A stretch of 64,000 nt of DNA, taken from Hofstenia miamia (lineage: Eukaryota > Xenacoelomorpha > Acoela). The DNA lies in contig SCFE01000084.1 of the NCBI GenBank assembly GCA_004352715.1, positions 1,128,613 through 1,192,612 of the forward strand, given 5' to 3'. Made by a program: the position numbers and the translations under genes. The notes below the pieces were generated by a model. The model was not told the DNA's origin and searched no databases. It worked only from the letters and a program-made list of their open reading frames with translations. This document shows positions 24,180 through 35,935 of this stretch, in pieces. The first letter of the stretch is position 1. Every line of letters starts with the position of its first letter.

Positions 24180-24910
24180 GATTGATACTTTTTGCTTTTT
24201 ATTAGCTTGAGGATGATTTTCTTCTCAGTGGATTCAGTTTCTTTGAGTCTTAGAAACTTTGTCTCATATAATGCTTTATTTGCTGTGATTATATATCATA
24301 GTTCATTTAATAATTCTTTGAAGATGTCAAAGTACTTCTTGTATTGTCAGATCCCTTTTAATGCTATAATCATTGTCATGTGAGCATCTACAGTTGCAAA
24401 ATGGGCCAATGATATGTCAAGTTCACTCTCTGGGTAAAAGAATTTAAAGGCTTTTTCCAGTTTTGTTGGGTTTACTATTTATTAACAAAAAATCTCATGG
24501 TATTTCTTACATCTTCCTCCATCATCTGCAATGGGTCATTAATATTTGCCCTCACAATTGTTATTATCTCTATTCTCTTCAAAATATAGTAGTATTTGCA
24601 TCCACTTTCTCAGAGGTTCAACCACACAATATAATTTACAACAGTGTGTAGTATTATCATTCTAGTCATTGTTTTGTCCACAGCTTGTTTTGGGATCTCA
24701 ATTTGTTCATTTACTGGCTGGCCATCCTTGAAGAGGTGGTATGTGCTTATCTGGCATTTGATAAATATTTGCTCCATGTTGTCCCCCTCTATCACTAGAT
24801 TTTTTGCTTTTTCATGTCTGGGGTCTCTTACTATTTAATTGGCTCTGTCCAAATCTTTAGTGTACATGTTTTCATAATGTACTGGTAATTTCACTATTAG
24901 TTTATCATTG
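24180..24910 (-). pseudogene. Extra copy of the C-terminal part of retroelement ORF3
   Basis: Minus-strand frames here repeat the order found at 25050-25479: an IEIITIVR segment (versus VEIITIIR), an FFYPES segment (versus FFYPET), then LAHFATVDAHMTMIIALKGI (versus LAHTSRVDAIMTLMIAIKRL) and QYKKYF (versus LYKKYY). An open piece at 24610-24795 lies upstream. It therefore duplicates the C-terminal block of ORF3 immediately downstream of another copy. It may be the end of a second retroelement fused here, or an internal duplication. Several stops and frameshifts are present. Confidence 0.65.
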
Positions 24911-25049
24911 ATCTTCATTTTAGCATGATTATTGGTATTTTAATTGTTGGTGGGCATCTATATATGAGGAATTGTGATTGTGTCTCCTGCTATACTGCTC
25001 TATCTGCTTCTCTTGTTTTACTGGCTTTTACCAATCCTATCATTGCTGG

Positions 25050-25479
25050 ATAATTACTTTTCTGTGAAATTGTTCACATACTTCTTAACTCATTGAGTTT
25101 CTCATTGAAATTGTTGTAGTATTTTTTGTATAGTCTTAATCTTTTGATTGCTATCATTAGTGTCATTATGGCATCCACTCTACTAGTATGTGCTAGATCC
25201 GGGTGTGTATTTGTCTCTGGGTAGAAAAACTCATATGTTGATCTCAGCAATTTCGATACTGATGCTTTGTCTTAGAATACACTGATATTGCTATGTACTT
25301 CTTCTCATGTTATCCCTTCTGGTTTGTTTTTCCCCAGTCTTATTATTGTTATTATCTCAACACATTGCATTACATCATAGTATCTGTAGTGTGAGCTCCA
25401 TAACTCTCCCCAGGCTATATCATTGATTCTTGAAAATAAGATAACTGTTTGAGCTGGACGATTTTCAATTTCTGTGTGT
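25050..25479 (-). pseudogene. Retroelement ORF3, C-terminal block (copy II)
   Basis: This continues the minus-strand ORF3 of 26556-28544 beyond the solo LTR. Visible segments are TVILFSRINDIAWGEL, YYDVMQCVEIITIIR, FFYPET and LAHTSRVDAIMTLMIAIKRL, then LYKKYYNNFNEKLNEL and a stop. The same block occurs in the LTR-ORF3-LTR unit at 37127-37530, where the order is identical (TVALFSGGMDVLWANL, then LAHNSDFDAKLTLMIAIKGL). Function is unknown. A few stops interrupt it. Confidence 0.7.
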
Positions 25480-25483
25480 GTAT

Positions 25484-26551
25484 TGTAGCATCATCCCAAA
25501 ACGAATAGCTGCAGGAATAATGTCGAACGATTATAGTAATTAAAAATAGTTGTAAAAATTAGTTAATGATTCTATTCATTTTTGTAAGATGCAACTAAGC
25601 TACAATATTGTGCAAATTAAGAAAAACAAGTTAGCCGATTAAGTAAAAATTTGACAAAGTAAAACGAGCAAAATGACGCTTATGAATGAACAGCCATATT
25701 GGCAGACAAATTATTTGAAATTCAAAATCAGCAGGTACTTTTAAGATTTTAAATAAATAGCTTTGAATTTGATTAAAAGGTTGATGAACAATAAATTCTT
25801 CAGAGTTTATTTTATTTACATTTCTTCATTATCTGGTTTGATTATTTAATAAAATGTTCAGCTAAGCAAGTTGTGTTGAGTAGGGGCTGGATTCCATCAC
25901 GGGATTGATTCGAAGGGTCCTTGTGCCAGTCACGAAACCACACTTATGTTACGGTTAGGAGTTTTTGGATTCTTTCTTAGTCTGGATATTGATCTATACA
26001 TGTACAAAATAATGAAAGCCTGAAACGACTGGATAGTCAAACCCTAAGCATATATATCTATTCTTAATAGTAGGAGACTTGACTATAATCGACCAAATAA
26101 ATGACTCTACATGCATCATTATTAAATGTAAGTATAGGAAACTGCAATAGTAGTAATTAAATCACAAAGCCAATAATTTTACGGTAATGGCTATCTTAGT
26201 ATTATTTATATGCAGTGAGTGTCAATGCCTGGTTGCTTTATTTACTCAAATCAACTAACACTTTACAAAATTGAGTTTAAGTCAGTTACGACTTATCGTG
26301 AGTGCACACACTGAGCTAAAGTAAGGTTCACATAATGCTTTGGGCAGTAGCCCAGAGAAGAATTGAAGAGGAAATGTCACGTGGCTCCATCACCTAAACA
26401 GTGATAATTAATATTCAATTAACTTAACTAGTTAACAAGAAAGGAAAAGTTTGGCAGCTCAATGATCTAGTAACTCCTCACCCGCAATTTACTGAGTGAT
26501 AATCACCAATAGTGATACACAGTGCAAATAGGCCAGGTGGAGGATGTTACA
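25484..26551 (+). mobile_element. Solo LTR (family A) with 4-bp target duplication
   Basis: It begins TGTAGCATCATCC and ends GGATGTTACA, with GTAT directly flanking both sides (25480-25483 and 26552-26555). It is 1068 bp. Its orientation is opposite to the retroelement ORFs on either side, and no element interior is attached. It is therefore a solo LTR left by LTR-LTR recombination after insertion into ORF3. It is close to the partial LTR at 49067 and shares a conserved 60-base box (about 25879-25938) with the other LTRs. Confidence 0.9.
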
Positions 26552-26555
26552 GTAT

Positions 26556-28544
26556 GGCTTCTCCCTCTTTGTAAAGGTCATATGGCGTGACAGTTCCTTC
26601 TATATACACCCTTTCCTTGTTGTTATTTTTAAGTATTACCTCTTTGGATTTCTTATATCTCTCATTATTTATTTTCTTTTCAGGTTCTTCAAGTGTATTG
26701 ACATATGTGTTTTCTTCATGCAATATTGCTTTAGCTGCATTTTATCTTTGAGTCTCCATGTTGGTAGGAGCATTGGAATTGATATCATTGGCGGAGGTGT
26801 ACACTTCAGCAATGTTGTCATGGTTTGGTTGTCTATTGATTTATATAAGCCTTCCATTTTTGCAGTTGTTGCCATTCTGAATGTTGCTGGGTAATTGTTT
26901 TTGCATTTCTTTATATTTTCCCAGAATGTGTTGGTTAAGCTGTTTCTCATCAGGTTTTGTGCCATTTCCAGTTTTATTATGAATTTCAAAGTAATGCACT
27001 CAATGTTGACAGCTATTTGATTTTTGGCTCCAACATTTGCTGAATTTCTTTTTTAGTGAAAGATTATTTGCACAGAATTTTTATCAACAACTTTGTTTTT
27101 CTTTTGTAAACTTATCCATATATTCTTTGAACTATGTTATTTTTCTTTTCACATTTTAGTGTGATGTCCACTAGTAGCCACTTGTCATCTGTATCTACCC
27201 ATGACAGTTCACTGGGTTCTTGTTAACCCCATTTTTTAAGATTAACTTTATTGATCTCCCCTTGTGTATTTGGAGTTAGTGTGATTGTAGTTGACTGCAT
27301 TAAAATTTCCTCTAATTGCATTTCTTCTTGAGACTTACTAACCATTTCTATGATTTCAATTGGGCGATTTTCTCCTTCCTTCCACATTGTTTCTATTCTC
27401 TTTATAATCTTTGTATGGGCTCACTGTAGGTAGTCTTTTATGTATTTTTTCATCTTTGTTGTTATTGTTCTGTTTATTTCTTTGTTTTCAATTTTTCTTA
27501 TCATTTCTAGAGTTTCTGCTTGCTCTCTTCTTATGAGATTTCTTGTAGTTAGCCACAGTTGTTGTATCAATGCTCTCAATTTTGTGTTTGATGTTGCTCT
27601 GCACATGTATATTCTAGTTTCATCATTTAGTATTTGAACTTTGCTGGGGCATATACCCGTCTTGTTGGCTATTTCTACAATACTGGGTCTTCCCAACATA
27701 TGTTGTTGTGTGAGCAATCTAGTGAAATATTTTTCAAACTTCTGCTGGACTTTTTTCATTAGTGACAAAGGCATGATGTCCACATATTGTAGCATCCAAT
27801 GTTTAATATTATTTGGCATAGGCGCTATAGCTACTTCGTACTTTTTGTTTTTAGCCATTTTCCACTGTTCCTTCCATATTGTTGGTAGCACTAGTTTTTC
27901 ATTATCTGTTAATGCTATTGCCAGTATCCAAATAAATGTTCTTGCTCTAATGTTTGGTGCATTCTTTTCCTCAAATAGCATATTTTTGAAATTCTGTTTG
28001 GTGTCCATTTCATAGGCTGTTCTGATTTTGTGTAGAGCAGCTTCTACTGATTTATGATACATCTTTATTGGTGATCTTATATCAATTATCAGCCATTCTG
28101 GTTTCTCTGCCTTCACTTCTTTCCAAACCTCTACTATGTTTTGTAGGTGTTCTGGTGTCTGGTTCATGCTACACTTGAGGTAAATATTTCCTGTTTCTAC
28201 TATCTGTTCTTCTATTCCTAGTAGTTCCATTGTTTTTACTTGGTAGTACATATTGACAGCTAATTTTGGCTCTACCATTAGTCTCTCTGCCAGTGCTATT
28301 GCATTTATCTGGAGATTGATGTTGATTGGCTCTTATATTGCTGTGCCTTTGACTTCTATTGTGAACAGATTTTCCAATTTCTCTTCCAGCAATATTATAA
28401 AGTCTGGTAATTGTTCATTTATCTCTTGTCTTACAATAATGATCACTTTGATTTTATAGCTTTTTACCAGTTTGAGTGTTTCTTCAATGTTGCCTTCTAA
28501 GTTTCAGGAATTTATCACAGATTGTTTGATAAAATAAATTATCA
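26556..28544 (-). pseudogene. Retroelement ORF3, middle block (copy II)
   Basis: The best-preserved piece is a 285-codon open frame at 27421-28278. Key segments are MVEPKLAVNMYYQVKTMELL, WLIIDIRSPIKMYHKSVEAAL, MLFEEKNAPNIRARTFIWIL, VAIAPMPNNIKHW and KYFTRLLTQQHMLGRPS. Each has a counterpart at 38607-39250 and, in part, at 48700-49060. Upstream, 28544-28279 continues in broken frames to the piggyBac insertion. Downstream, 27420-26556 is broken but includes an open piece at 26669-26989. There is no signal peptide or membrane segment, so an envelope protein is not indicated. I do not recognise the family. Confidence 0.65.
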
Positions 28545-28548
28545 TTAA

Positions 28549-30803
28549 CACATTCTCTACCAGGCCACATTTTAAGAAATCTTTTGATGTACCAGCAGCT
28601 TATTTTAAAATATTTGATTTTATTTTACTATAAATATATAGTTTTTGCATTCCTGGAATGGTAAATACCGTTTTTTTGTAGATTTATGTACTTTGAAAAA
28701 TGGCAGCATCACTAGGTCAAGAAGAAATAGAAGATTTACTTTTTATGAGTGATGATTCTGACATAGATCCCAATTATAGTCCAGATAAAAACGACAATAA
28801 TGAAGAGAAAAGCATTCAGGATCTTCTTGCTGACATGGCTATTGATGAAGATGAAGAAAATGTAACAGCTCAAGATGGGATAAATGAAAATATAAACAGA
28901 CCTATCTGGACTGAATTTCAAAATTGAACTTCAAATTTTGCTTATACTGGAAATGGCGGCATATGAAGAACAATACCAGCTGATAGTACTTCTGCCCAAT
29001 TATTTAACCTTTTGGTGGATATGAAGTCATTACTGAGATAGTGAATGAAACAAATAGATATGCTTTACAATGCATCTCTGCCCAGCCAAATACATGATCT
29101 TCAACAAATCAGTGGAAACCAACAGATAAAGAAGAAATTCTAAAATATCTTGGACTCATTATGTGGATGGGATTGGTAAAGGTGGGAAAACTGGCAAATT
29201 ATTGGTCAACAAATCCTCTTTACAAAAATTTAGTTGCTTCTAATACCATGCCCTGGAACAGATTTCAGGCAATTCTTCATCATATTCATTTTGCAAACAA
29301 CGAAATAATTGAGCCTACTGATAGACTAGGAAAAATACAACCTCTTATTGATAAATTGCAAGACAAATTTCAAAAGCTGTACACCCCAGAAGACAGTATT
29401 GTTATTGATGAAAGCTTAGTACTGTGGAGAGGAAGATTGGTTTTCAGGCAATATCTCCCAGCAAAAGCTCATAAATATGGAATCAAAGTTTTTAAGCTCT
29501 GCTCTTCAGAAGGATATTGTTGGTCTTTACAAGTCTATGGAGGAAAGTCTGCAACAGGAGGAAGAGAAGTAGGACAAGCTCTAAGGGTATGCAAGGACCT
29601 AACTGTTGGGCTTAGAAATAAAGGAAGGACTTTGTACGAGGATAACTTTTACACAAGTTACGCAATGGCAAGATTTTTTCTGGAAGAGCAAACCCACATA
29701 GTAGGTACACTTTGAGCCAACAGAGTGGATATGCCTAAAGAAGCCTTGGAAACAAAATTAAAGAAAGGTGAAATGATTTTTAGAGAAGAATAACATGGAA
29801 TTGTAGTCTTGAAATGGAAAGACACACGAGATGTCAGGTTGCTGACAACTAAACACCAGCCAGAAATGGAAGAAATCGCTGTCAGACCTGCAACTTATGC
29901 CACAAACTCAACTTCAAATGTTCAGACAAGACTGAGGAAATGAAAGCCAACAGCTATTATTGATTAAAATAAAGGCAAAGCAGGGATTGATCTTTCAGAC
30001 CAAATTGCTTCATATGCTTGTGTGCTCAGAAAAGGAGTGAAATGGTATCAAAAGTTAGCAATGGAGCTTTTGCTTGGGGTATCAGTAGTGAATGCCTATG
30101 TAATATATAAGAAAGCAACAAATTCTAAAATTGGAATTAGAGAGTTTAGGGAAAATCCTGCTGTCACTCTACATGTGAGTGACATGGTATGAGCCATAAA
30201 TGCACCGTCACTCACATATGAGTGACAAGGTAGAAGAATGTGTTAAACATAATTAATATTTGTATGAGAAATTGACGTTCATTATAAACACATTATAAAC
30301 CACTGAAGGCCAAGAATTTGCTAGGAAACAGGCAAAACTAGTAAATACTTTATGTGTACCATGTGGCAATAAACCATTTTGAGTGTCATGCTTTGGACAA
30401 CACCACACAAAGAAATTTTTCTAATTTTTTGTTTTAGTTTTTATTCTTTAAAATAAAATGTTTAAACTCATAATTCCAATTTTTTGTTTGTGGTTCTATC
30501 AAATAAAATGTTTATATTTCTAATCTTTAATTGTACCTTACAAAAACTAAGGCAGAAATGAAAAAAAGCAAGAGAATGTACTTCACAATATGATAAAAAA
30601 CTTAACAAATGTACCAAGAGAGTTTGGCAAATAAAAGCATTGGTACCAAATATGAGTTCTGGTTATATAAAATAAACCAGGCGTGATTCATATATGAGTT
30701 ACAAGGATCTTTTGAAAATGCTGCTGTCACTCACATGTGAGTGACATGGTATGAGCCATAAATGCACAGTCACTCACATATCAGTGACATGGTAGAGAAT
30801 CTG
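28549..30803 (+). mobile_element. piggyBac-like transposon in TTAA
   Basis: TTAA flanks both sides (28545-28548 and 30804-30807). The ends are CACATTCTCTACCAGGCCAC (left) and CAGATTCTCTACCATGTCAC (right, reverse complement). The element is 2255 bp and sits inside the minus-strand ORF3 of a retroelement. A second copy of the right end, about 97 bp, lies inside the element at about 30151-30247 and also finishes at a TTAA. The right-end sequence contains TCACTCACATGTGAGTGAC palindromes. Confidence 0.9.
28700..30395 (+). pseudogene. piggyBac-like transposase pseudogene
   Basis: The start at 28700 gives an acidic N-terminus (SDDSDIDPNYSPDKNDNNEE) of 75 codons, ending in a frameshift/stop region. 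The frame at 29161-29715 (184 codons) carries the first catalytic Asp in IDESLVLWRGR and the second in EDNFYTSYAMA. The third lies in KGKAGIDLSDQ near 29990, after further stops (29713, 29790, 29941 and 29966 regions). A cysteine-rich tail, VNTLCVPCGNKPF then SCFGQHH, lies at 30335-30410, beyond an inserted duplicate of the right terminal region. This is a PGBD4-like transposase with all three acidic residues visible but clearly dead. Confidence 0.88.
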
Positions 30804-30807
30804 TTAA

Positions 30808-31135
30808 AGGATTTCTATACAGATTTACTTGTTTACATTTGTTGATCATCTTCTCCCTGTTTTTCATTAATTTCTGAACGTCTTTTAGTGTGAATTGCTC
30901 ATTGAATGTGATGTGCACTGTACTTTTAAAGTATGGACGATTGAAGGTTTCTCTCATTTCTTCTCTGTATGATATGATCCTTTAGTTGATAACAGACCTT
31001 GGTACCTGCTGCCTTTAGTTGCAGATGAGGACTGATTGTTGTAGCTATGTGCTCTCTGCCCTTCAGTTGGCATTGAGCTTTGCTGTGTGAGGGGGAGTGT
31101 TTCAATGATTTCATAATTTCAATCAATTTTGCCAT
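30808..31135 (-). pseudogene. Retroelement ORF3, N-terminal block (copy II)
   Basis: In shifting minus-strand frames the sequence shows IISYREEMRETFNRPYFKST, then TVHITFNEQFTLKDVQKLM. It matches the ORF3 N-terminal block at 48265-48390 (IISYPQEMNETLERPYM, then TVHIVFDDEFTLDTTQ). The TTAA at 30804-30807, where piggyBac inserted, separates it from the rest of ORF3 at 28544. The integrase lies just upstream, but its C-terminal half and the linker seen in the 40-49 kb element are missing, so a deletion joined the two. Confidence 0.6.
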
Positions 31136-31910
31136 TTTTTGAATAGTTTACTCTCAAATTGTACTCCCCTATCTGATATTATAATTTCAATTGGTCCGAA
31201 TTTTAGTATCCATTCTTTCATGATTTCTCTGCTACTATTTTAGCTGTTGTAGAATCTAATGGAATCATTCATGCATATTTAGTAAAATTGTCTACAATGA
31301 CTAGAATATATTGATACCCTTCATCATCTTGTGATAATTTTTCTAGATCCACATGTACAATTTGATTCAGTACTGTTGCTATAGTCTTTTTTAGTGGTGC
31401 TGTCTGCCTTAGGAAGTGACTTTTATTATTTTTCAGGCAGGTCGTACATTTATTAATTATGTCTTCAACTGTTCTCTATATGGCTGTTGTAATAAACTTT
31501 GTATTGAATGCCTTTTCTGTCTGTATTATTCCAATGTGTCGTTTTCATGGATTTTCCTTTCCAATTCTCTCTTGTAATATTTGGGAATTTCTATGCATGA
31601 TGTTTTACCTTCTACATATAGAATCCGTTTTTGTTAACTTTCCATTTATACATCTGGAAGAACCGATTTGCATCTTTCCCTAATACTTTTTTATCAGTCA
31701 TCTCTTATGTTTTCTCTTATGTCCATTAGTATGATATCCATTTGCTGTTTTTCGATGATTTCATTTTCTGTTATCTTCTCCTTAATTATAATTTGCATTA
31801 AGGGTTGTCCATTTTATTTGTGTTGATCTCTGGTAGGTATTTGTTATGCTGTAAAAATTCCAATTTCTTTTTCTCTCCCTTGGGATGTTAACTATTTACT
31901 CTGATGTTGT
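31130..31910 (-). pseudogene. Gypsy-like integrase relic (copy II)
   Basis: Minus-strand frames show an RNase H/integrase linker (EFLQHNKYLPEINT near 31850), then INKCTTCLKNNKSHF (zinc-finger CxxC). They continue with HVDLEKLSQDDEGYQYILV and VDNFTKYA, and end near MAKLIEIM at 31135. It aligns piece by piece with the integrase at 46300-46670. The first catalytic Asp (HVDLE) is visible; the rest of the core is broken by stops. Gag, protease and RT of this element are absent between here and the LTR relic at 32060. Confidence 0.75.
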
Positions 31911-32059
31911 ATCTGTTTTAGTTAATCTTCACTTAACTAAACTAACTGGATACTGTTTAGGTACCCCGCCATCATAGCCCTGCTCCATGATTTGGGTATG
32001 GCCCCTGGCATAATCTGATCTCTGAATCGTCTCACTTGTGTTTCCATTGCTGATTAAGT

Positions 32060-32952
32060 GGTTCCAAGCCTCAGCTCAATGATGTTCTTATGTGTCCCCT
32101 ATCCTAACTCAGTGTAGTTCTCAATGCTATTTGTAACTGACTTAAACTCAATTTGTAATGTGTATTTATGTCACTTCACAACCTTGCAATGTCACTAGCT
32201 GCTTAACAGTTATTACTTTAGACATTACCAAAAACTATTGGCTTTAGATAAGTTAATTAAAATAAGTTACATAATAACTTGCAGATTCCTACCTTACATT
32301 TAAATAACTATAATACATGCTCAGTCAATTTATCAGTCTATTATAGGTCACCTAAGTCTATAAGGTAAAATATGCATAACCTATGGTAGGCTATTCAGCC
32401 CTTTTGCCAATATCAATTATTAGATACATGTAAACAAAAGAAAATGGTAGCCAGCTAAATGGGGAAAAACACCTATTCATATACCTAACATAAATGCAGT
32501 TTCAAGGTTTGGATCAAGGTCCCTCAAGTCGCTCCCAATGTGTGCCCAAACCACTACTACTGCATTTACTGTTTAGCTTGACATTCTGTATAAATAAGCA
32601 AACCAATATTAAATCTAAAGATAAGATTTCCGAAAAATTTACTTCAACATTTTCCAAAATGATCTCTCACGTATTTACAGTTAACTTTCAAAAAGTACCT
32701 GTTGTTCAAAATTAAAATTTGTATTGTCTGCCAAAAATGGCTAAAAATAATGGAAGTGAATTTGCCCCTTTGATTGGTCAAATTCGACAACAAGTACTAA
32801 TTTGCTATATTAATACTTAGTTGCATTTACAAAGATTATCTGATAATTAAACTTAAATTGTTTTTAATTAATAAATCATAATTCAATCTTAGTTTCAACT
32901 AATCATCTGATCTTCTCTTCTTAGCAGCATTATGCTTTGGATTATGCTGCAA
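32060..32952 (-). mobile_element. Decayed LTR, family A/B-like, minus orientation
   Basis: In reverse orientation the sequence follows the family A/B LTR: CTATCCTAACTCAGTGTA and TAACTGACTTAAACTCAATT near 32100-32160, the conserved TGGATC...GGTCC...GTGCC box near 32500-32560, and TGGATTATGCTGCA at 32938-32952 matching the reversed LTR start. It is the right orientation and position to be the 5' LTR of the integrase-ORF3 relic, with gag to RT deleted. Boundaries are approximate; the inner edge may reach about 31930. Confidence 0.55.
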
Positions 32953-33042
32953 TTGCTGTCTTTGATTTGTCCTAAGCATGCCAGTAGTATATATAAGTCC
33001 GGATCCATATATGCAGTGTTCTAAAAATGATCATTTTTCTAT

Positions 33043-33575
33043 AACTTTTTACACTTTTGTATTGCTTTTGATAAGAAAAAAGGCATTTTTTTGAAATTCA
33101 GGATTTTACAGCCAAGGGTCAAAAAACTGCAGCCACTTTATTTTTCAAAACTTCTACCTAATACTTAAATTTTTTTATCATTTGCTTCACTTTTAACTCT
33201 ATTTTTTAGAACAAGCTCTAAAATTACCATTTTTAACAACTTTTTACACTTTTCTATTGGTTTTGGTATGAAAAAAGTCGTTTTATAACTTCAAGATTTT
33301 GTGGCCATGGGTTAAAAACCTGCAGTCTACCTAATACTTAAATTTTTTTATAATTTCTACTTAGTTACATTGCACTTTATCTTCTTTTTAAGATAATTAT
33401 TAGTCATATTACAACACCTGTAGTAATGTAATTATATTCTAATTAATTAAAATCTAACTTTCTATTTTTCTATAGTTTTTTAATTTAAAATTAATTTGAA
33501 AATTTGAAATAAGATGTGAATTAAGGAATGCAATTATAAAATCTAATTTTCTATTTTTCTATAGTTTGCAATAAC
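33043..33575. repeat. Two small tandem duplications
   Basis: A block of about 90 bp (AACTTTTTACACTTTTGTATTGG-like to AAAACTGCAG) occurs at about 33043 and again at about 33237. Separately, an AAATCTAA(C/T)TTTCTATTTTTC block occurs at about 33449 and 33538. Both pairs are diverged and lie just downstream of the spliced gene. Confidence 0.65.
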
Positions 33576-33607
33576 TCACTTTATGAGAAATTATTCCAAG
33601 ATTCATT

Positions 33608-34908
33608 TCAAATCTTATTTTTCAAACAAAAAATAAACACTGTCACATGCCCAAACAAAGGGCTCTTTTTTAAGAAATTACAAGAATTTTTAATAGCATA
33701 ACTATATCCGAGACTCAATCCATATTCATTGAAGAACCTCCCATAAGCATCATGAAGTATTGAATGTGTATGACAACATTGGATATTTCCAAATAAATAT
33801 TCAAATAGGTTTGTTAAACATCCATTTCCTGGACCAATCAAACCAATTTCCTGATCGAATTTATCTAGAATTTCACTTATAGAAATGTGTTTTTCAAAAT
33901 TAACCATATAAAGACGTTGGTAAGCTAAACAAGCCTTGAGAATCACAGGGTTTAAGTTAGGATAATTAAATTTTTGTATTTCAAAGTTATTTAATACATA
34001 CTTGATAACTTCTTTTGGACTGGTTAATTCACGTTTTTTTGTTTCATTCAATTTAGAACAACCATAAGTTTTTTCATTTTCTCCTGTCTTGGTATTATTT
34101 ACTGTTTTCAGCATAATTGGTTCACTTACAATTTGAACTCTTTTACTCATTTCTATATAAGTAAAAAGAAAAAAAATTTCCAGGTACCCTTAAAATTAAT
34201 TTCAATAATTTGTTTTAGAAGGAAATATGTTAAATTTTCCAAACTAATCCATTTTATAGGCCCTGTGTCACTTGCAAACAGCCAAAACGGACCATTATCA
34301 TGTGAAATATCACACCGAATTATACCATTAGATGTAGCTAGTCCAAATATTAACTTATTATATTCTAAACTATACGCAAGTTCCTGATTAATTTTAATCA
34401 TATTTGCACGCTTTTGCAAGTTGTGCTTATTCCTTTGGCATATTCCTCTAAAGAATACTTGTGTACCAATTACCTTATATTGACAATGTTGCAAATCAGA
34501 AATATAGGTGTTTTTAAATTCAGTATCAAATTCCATTCCTTTAATAATATCACTGTTGTCAGTATTTAATTCAATATCATTCCAAAACAAATCAGTGGTG
34601 TCAAAATATATATTATTTAAGGAAACAAATATTTCTTCTATTACTAAATTGTGTACAGACAATTCACCAAATTTACTAATTTGGACATAAACATCTTTTG
34701 ATTTTTCACAAACTACTGCAAATCTTATTTGTTTTTGGAGGCCATGCTTCTTTTGGTAATGTAAATAAAGTCAAGTTGCTAGACAAAATTTCAGCAGTTC
34801 TAAAGATATACTTACCTCTAAAATGTACAAAGGTATTAATTATTGTATAGTATACATCATTTTTTAAATGTAGCATATTATAGTGATTTTTTGAAAAGAT
34901 GCAAATTC
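33608..34908 (-). CDS. Spliced protein-coding gene, 3' part, three exons
   Basis: Exon pieces are 34908-34816, 34715-34188 and 34152-33608 (stop included). Acceptor TTTCAG precedes the first. The 100-nt intron has donor AG|GTAAGT and acceptor TTTGCAG. The last intron is only 35 nt (GTACCT to TATATAG, T-rich). All three junctions are phase 1, and the joined frame is open for about 388 codons with no frameshift. The gene continues upstream into the assembly gap. No domain is firmly recognised. Near the C-terminus, GLIGPGNGC and, about 25 residues on, HSILHDAYGRFFNEYG vaguely recall the glycine loop and His-Asp pair of phospholipase A2 folds; this is weak. Unlike everything around it, the frame is undamaged, which suggests a host gene. 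Exact exon boundaries are inferred from sequence alone. Confidence 0.65.
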
Positions 34909-34935
34909 CTGAAAGTGAAATCCAGCTATGAGCAT

Positions 34936-35935
34936 NNNNNNNNNNNNNNNNNNNNNNNNNNNNNNNNNNNNNNNNNNNNNNNNNNNNNNNNNNNNNNNNN
35001 NNNNNNNNNNNNNNNNNNNNNNNNNNNNNNNNNNNNNNNNNNNNNNNNNNNNNNNNNNNNNNNNNNNNNNNNNNNNNNNNNNNNNNNNNNNNNNNNNNNN
35101 NNNNNNNNNNNNNNNNNNNNNNNNNNNNNNNNNNNNNNNNNNNNNNNNNNNNNNNNNNNNNNNNNNNNNNNNNNNNNNNNNNNNNNNNNNNNNNNNNNNN
35201 NNNNNNNNNNNNNNNNNNNNNNNNNNNNNNNNNNNNNNNNNNNNNNNNNNNNNNNNNNNNNNNNNNNNNNNNNNNNNNNNNNNNNNNNNNNNNNNNNNNN
35301 NNNNNNNNNNNNNNNNNNNNNNNNNNNNNNNNNNNNNNNNNNNNNNNNNNNNNNNNNNNNNNNNNNNNNNNNNNNNNNNNNNNNNNNNNNNNNNNNNNNN
35401 NNNNNNNNNNNNNNNNNNNNNNNNNNNNNNNNNNNNNNNNNNNNNNNNNNNNNNNNNNNNNNNNNNNNNNNNNNNNNNNNNNNNNNNNNNNNNNNNNNNN
35501 NNNNNNNNNNNNNNNNNNNNNNNNNNNNNNNNNNNNNNNNNNNNNNNNNNNNNNNNNNNNNNNNNNNNNNNNNNNNNNNNNNNNNNNNNNNNNNNNNNNN
35601 NNNNNNNNNNNNNNNNNNNNNNNNNNNNNNNNNNNNNNNNNNNNNNNNNNNNNNNNNNNNNNNNNNNNNNNNNNNNNNNNNNNNNNNNNNNNNNNNNNNN
35701 NNNNNNNNNNNNNNNNNNNNNNNNNNNNNNNNNNNNNNNNNNNNNNNNNNNNNNNNNNNNNNNNNNNNNNNNNNNNNNNNNNNNNNNNNNNNNNNNNNNN
35801 NNNNNNNNNNNNNNNNNNNNNNNNNNNNNNNNNNNNNNNNNNNNNNNNNNNNNNNNNNNNNNNNNNNNNNNNNNNNNNNNNNNNNNNNNNNNNNNNNNNN
35901 NNNNNNNNNNNNNNNNNNNNNNNNNNNNNNNNNNN
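34936..35935. other. Assembly gap, exactly 1000 N
   Basis: The gap separates the spliced gene from a partial copy of ORF3. The 5' exons of the gene and the rest of the left ORF3 copy are hidden here. Confidence 0.99.
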
